NCBI RefSeq assembly: GCF_016219575.1 | Contig: NZ_JACRMG010000027.1 | Span: 1 to 64,000 of the forward strand | DNA: 64,000 bases | Direction of reading: 5' to 3' | Source of the DNA: Bradyrhizobium sp. | Lineage (GTDB): Bacteria > Pseudomonadota > Alphaproteobacteria > Rhizobiales > Xanthobacteraceae | Shown here: in pieces, positions 61,339 to 64,000 of the stretch | Layout of the letters: the number at the start of each line of letters is the position of its first letter | Numbering within the stretch: the first letter of the stretch is position 1 | The notes under the pieces: generated by a model | What the model was told of the DNA's origin: nothing | Database searches by the model: none | Seen by the model: only the letters and a program-made list of their open reading frames with translations | Made by a program: the position numbers and the translations under genes

Positions 61339-64000
61339 ATGTCCTCCATGATCACTGACGATGTTATCGACGCGCTGCAGCACTGCCGGTTAAAGGCCTA
61401 TTTTCATCTGCGTGGTGAACAAGGAAGCCAATGTGGCTACGAGAAACTGCTGGTCGAGCAGCGGGCCAATGCGCAGCCTAAGGCAATCGAGAAAATTCGG
61501 CGCGACTACAGCGGAAAAGAGATCACGACTGATCTTAACCTGTCGGCAGTCAATCTCAGCGAAGGAGCCGCATTTGTCCTTGGCGCTCGTCTGGAAGACG
61601 TACGCTATTCTGTCCACTTCGATGCCCTTCGCAAGATCGACGGTCCTTCGGCGCTCGGGGGATATCGGTATGAGCCGGTGCTGTTTTGCGGGGCACCCCG
61701 GGTTCGCGCGCTCGACCGCCGGCAACTCGCCGCACGCGCGATTCTTCTAGCGAGAATTCAGGGGGCGCCTCCCAGCGGCGGAACCGTTTATCTCGGGTGC
61801 GCCAGCGTGAGGACGAGTATTCGGTTCGGATCGACCCTGACCAAGGCAGAAAGTCTCCTCCGAGATGCCGAACGCTTGCTGCGTGCCGAAGCCCCACCGA
61901 AGCTAGTGTTGAATGACCATTGCCGCATTTGCGCGTTCCGCGATCGTTGCCGCGATCAGGCTGTGCGGGAAGACAACCTGAGCCTTCTGCGTGGTATCGG
62001 CGACAAAGCGATCAAACGATACGCCCGCAGGGGCATCCTCACATTAACCCAACTCGCGCATACCTTTCGTCCCCGGCGGCGCGGTAAACGCGCCGATATC
62101 CCGCTCACCGGACGAGATCACGCATTACATGCACTCGCCATTCGAGACCAGACAATCTATGTGCTCGGCGCACCTACAATTCCAACGGCGAAGGTACGTA
62201 TCTATATTGATATGGAGGGTGATGCCGAAGATGGATTCATCTATCTGATCGGACTTGTTGTTTGCGAAGGTGAACGCGTCGAGCGCTACTCATTCTGGGC
62301 CGATGATGAGCAAGGGGAAGACGACATTTTTGCGCGGTTCCTCGAGGCTGTTTCGCGATATGACGCACCGCGCCTTTACTGCTACGGCAATTACGAACGA
62401 ACCTTCATCGCGCGCATGCGACGCCGAGCCCGGCGCAAGAAACGCATTGATGCAATTTTGTCCGCACTCATCAACGTTCTCACGATCATCTACCCGCATT
62501 TCTATTTTCCCACTTACTCGAACGGCCTCAAGGAGGTGGGAGGCTACCTCGGCTGCCGCTGGACCGAGCCCGACGCGTCGGGTATCGCCAGCGTTGTCTG
62601 GCGCAAGAACTGGGAAAAGACAGGCGACGCATCATGGAAGGCGAGGCTGATCCAATACAATCTCGAAGACTGCGAAGCGCTGCGTCGAGTTTGCGTGTTC
62701 CTGAATGAAACGCCGAACTTCGAGGCCGGTAGCAAGACCGACGCAGCGCCACGCGTGGCGTCCGTTGCACAACTGGACAGGCTCGCGCGTACCGTCAATT
62801 GGTCGAAATTCGTACATGCCGATTTCGAGTTTGTGAACAAGCGAGCTTACTTTGACTACCAGCAACGTCACGTATTCGTGCGAATGAAACAACGCGCCCC
62901 GCGGAAGCGGGGCTCCGACGATAAGCGACGGCGGTGGCAAAATCGGGATTTGCGGGTTACGCACCGGATGGAAATCACAGCGACCCGCTGCCCGGACTGC
63001 AGCAGCAAACGTATCGTGCCACTCGACCCGGGGCAGCGGCCGAAGGGCCTACAAAGGAGGCGCAAGCGCGCAATCGATCTCGTCATCACGCCGGGGGCGA
63101 TTCGCCGGAAGGTGATAGAGTTCAGAACCGTGGCGTATCGTTGCGAGTGTTGCGAAAAGTGTTTCACACCAGAGCGCTACGATCGCCTAACGCGGTACTT
63201 TCATGGCCTAATGAGTTGGTTTGCTTACCAGCACATTACTCATGGGCTCGGAATCAAGTCGCTGGCCGCGCTATTCTATGAGATATTCGGCGTCCGTGTG
63301 AACTTCTGGGAATTCACCGATTTCCGGCATCTACTCGTCCACAAGTACCGCAAGACCTACAACATGCTTCTCAAGCAACTCATCGGCGGGCCGGTGCTGT
63401 ACGTCGACGAAACCGAGATCAAGTTGAAGGACAGCGCGGGGTATGTCTGGGTGTTCGCAAACACCTCAGCCACAGTTTACATCTTCCGACGCTCACGCGA
63501 GGGAGGTTTTCTACGGCAAATGCTCAAAAACTTCAAAGGCGTGCTGGTCTCGGACTTCTATTCCGCGTACGACGGACTCCCCTGTTTGCAGCAGCGTTGC
63601 CTTATCCACCTGATGCGCGACTTGAACAGGGCGATTCTCGACAATCCATTCGACCAAGAGGTTCAGTCCATAACGGCGCCGTTCGGCGTCCTCTTGCGGT
63701 CAATCGTCATGACCATTGATCAGCACGGTCTCAAGAGGCGCTATCTGCAGACGCATGCTAAGGCAGTAGAGGCATTTTTTGATCTACTTGCCGAGCGCTT
63801 CTACGAATCCGAGGCCTCCAGAGGCTTACAAGAACGACTGCTGCGAAATCGCCAGCGCCTCTTCACGTTCCTGGAGCATGATGGCGTGTCGTGGAACAAC
63901 AACTTGGCTGAAAATGCCATCAAGCGCGTCAGCGACTATAGGGAGAATGTCCGACGAAGCGTTAAAGAAGCCGGTCTTGCCGAGTATTTGGTGTTGCTGA
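61339..64000 (+). CDS. RecB-like nuclease / RNase H-like exonuclease / DDE transposase fusion (runs off the window)
   Basis: The frame is open from ATG 61339 (an in-frame TGA at 61321 fixes the start; AAAGGGCGG precedes it) to the window end, 887 codons. Residues 1-210 resemble TM0106/Cas4-type RecB nucleases, with Cys 16 and the cluster C195-xx-C198-xxxxx-C204 as in iron-sulfur RecB folds. A HhH-like GIGDKAIKRY follows. Residues 285-450 are an RNase H-like exonuclease (D291, E293 in YIDMEGD; D444 in YNLEDCEAL). Two cysteine pairs (551/554 and 602-608) then lead to an IS66-like DDE core with D690 (YVDETEI), D739 (SDFYSAYD) and E858 (NNLAENAIK). It starts 284 bases outside the tRNA fragment. 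The nuclease lacks an obvious catalytic lysine. Confidence 0.8.
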   Translation, partial: MSSMITDDVIDALQHCRLKAYFHLRGEQGSQCGYEKLLVEQRANAQPKAIEKIRRDYSGKEITTDLNLSAVNLSEGAAFVLGARLEDVRYSVHFDALRKIDGPSALGGYRYEPVLFCGAPRVRALDRRQLAARAILLARIQGAPPSGGTVYLGCASVRTSIRFGSTLTKAESLLRDAERLLRAEAPPKLVLNDHCRICAFRDRCRDQAVREDNLSLLRGIGDKAIKRYARRGILTLTQLAHTFRPRRRGKRADIPLTGRDHALHALAIRDQTIYVLGAPTIPTAKVRIYIDMEGDAEDGFIYLIGLVVCEGERVERYSFWADDEQGEDDIFARFLEAVSRYDAPRLYCYGNYERTFIARMRRRARRKKRIDAILSALINVLTIIYPHFYFPTYSNGLKEVGGYLGCRWTEPDASGIASVVWRKNWEKTGDASWKARLIQYNLEDCEALRRVCVFLNETPNFEAGSKTDAAPRVASVAQLDRLARTVNWSKFVHADFEFVNKRAYFDYQQRHVFVRMKQRAPRKRGSDDKRRRWQNRDLRVTHRMEITATRCPDCSSKRIVPLDPGQRPKGLQRRRKRAIDLVITPGAIRRKVIEFRTVAYRCECCEKCFTPERYDRLTRYFHGLMSWFAYQHITHGLGIKSLAALFYEIFGVRVNFWEFTDFRHLLVHKYRKTYNMLLKQLIGGPVLYVDETEIKLKDSAGYVWVFANTSATVYIFRRSREGGFLRQMLKNFKGVLVSDFYSAYDGLPCLQQRCLIHLMRDLNRAILDNPFDQEVQSITAPFGVLLRSIVMTIDQHGLKRRYLQTHAKAVEAFFDLLAERFYESEASRGLQERLLRNRQRLFTFLEHDGVSWNNNLAENAIKRVSDYRENVRRSVKEAGLAEYLVLL

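Overview
The window looks like a high-GC alphaproteobacterial chromosome, most likely Bradyrhizobium or a close relative. Pointers are the many LysR regulators, a TctC-type receptor, an HpaR/Hpa aromatic pathway, and a rhizobial integrative-element backbone (DUF736, DUF2493, Toprim, strawberry-notch helicase, ParB, ArdC). Taxonomy is inferred from gene content only. Much of the sequence is accessory: mobile-element parts, broken genes and catabolic cassettes.

1-11.8 kb is a minus-strand integrative-element or plasmid backbone: a truncated DUF736 gene, a small membrane protein, a DUF2493 protein, a Toprim protein, a 1444-residue methyltransferase/strawberry-notch helicase, a large ParB-like protein with its own terminator, an ArdC antirestriction protein, and a small zinc-ribbon gene on the plus strand. 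11.8-17.9 kb is a graveyard of insertions and decayed genes: REP-like hairpins, an IS110-family element, a dead group II intron (13730-15621), a frameshifted ABC receptor gene, a small duplicated gene and a decapitated LysR gene.

18.0-35.7 kb is an arylacetate/homoprotocatechuate catabolic region. HpaR and a LigB-type HpaD are divergent around a palindromic operator. A minus-strand operon of about 15 kb runs from DoxX through a TPP enzyme, phenylacetaldehyde-type dehydrogenase, HpaE, a second unrelated (VOC-type) HpaD, succinate-semialdehyde dehydrogenase, a Liv-type ABC transporter (with a LivM-LivG fusion), an FAD oxidase and an MBL hydrolase to an HpaG-like protein. The logic is: arylpyruvate to arylacetaldehyde to arylacetate, then ring cleavage, and finally entry of succinate semialdehyde into the TCA cycle. 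The hydroxylase (HpaBC) and HpaF, HpaH and HpaI are not in the window.

35.8-51.4 kb holds LysR and LuxR regulators, a NitT/TauT-type ABC transporter, an unusual SDR-MoaF fusion, a pseudogenised MBL/LysR pair in which both genes carry a probable Trp-to-stop change, a Tat-exported amidohydrolase, and a second small aromatic-type operon (extradiol dioxygenase, alpha/beta hydrolase, Ldh-type dehydrogenase, TctC receptor) divergent from a GntR regulator.

51.5-61.1 kb is a separate accessory module. It begins at a TrbI remnant and a diverged flank repeat and ends at a 48-base 3' fragment of a tRNA-Met gene, which is probably an attachment site. It carries a HTH protein, NADAR, a PfkB kinase, a SIS-HAD fusion, an unknown Rossmann-like protein, a P-loop ATPase and a phosphoribosyltransferase-like protein. 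The last five and a possible small ORF lie on one strand with overlapping or near-overlapping ends. This is the best candidate for an undescribed system, possibly nucleotide/ribose-based conflict or defence. Immediately outside the attachment fragment, 61339 to the window end encodes one open frame that joins a RecB-like nuclease with a Cas4-like cysteine pattern, an RNase H-like exonuclease, zinc knuckles and a DDE transposase.
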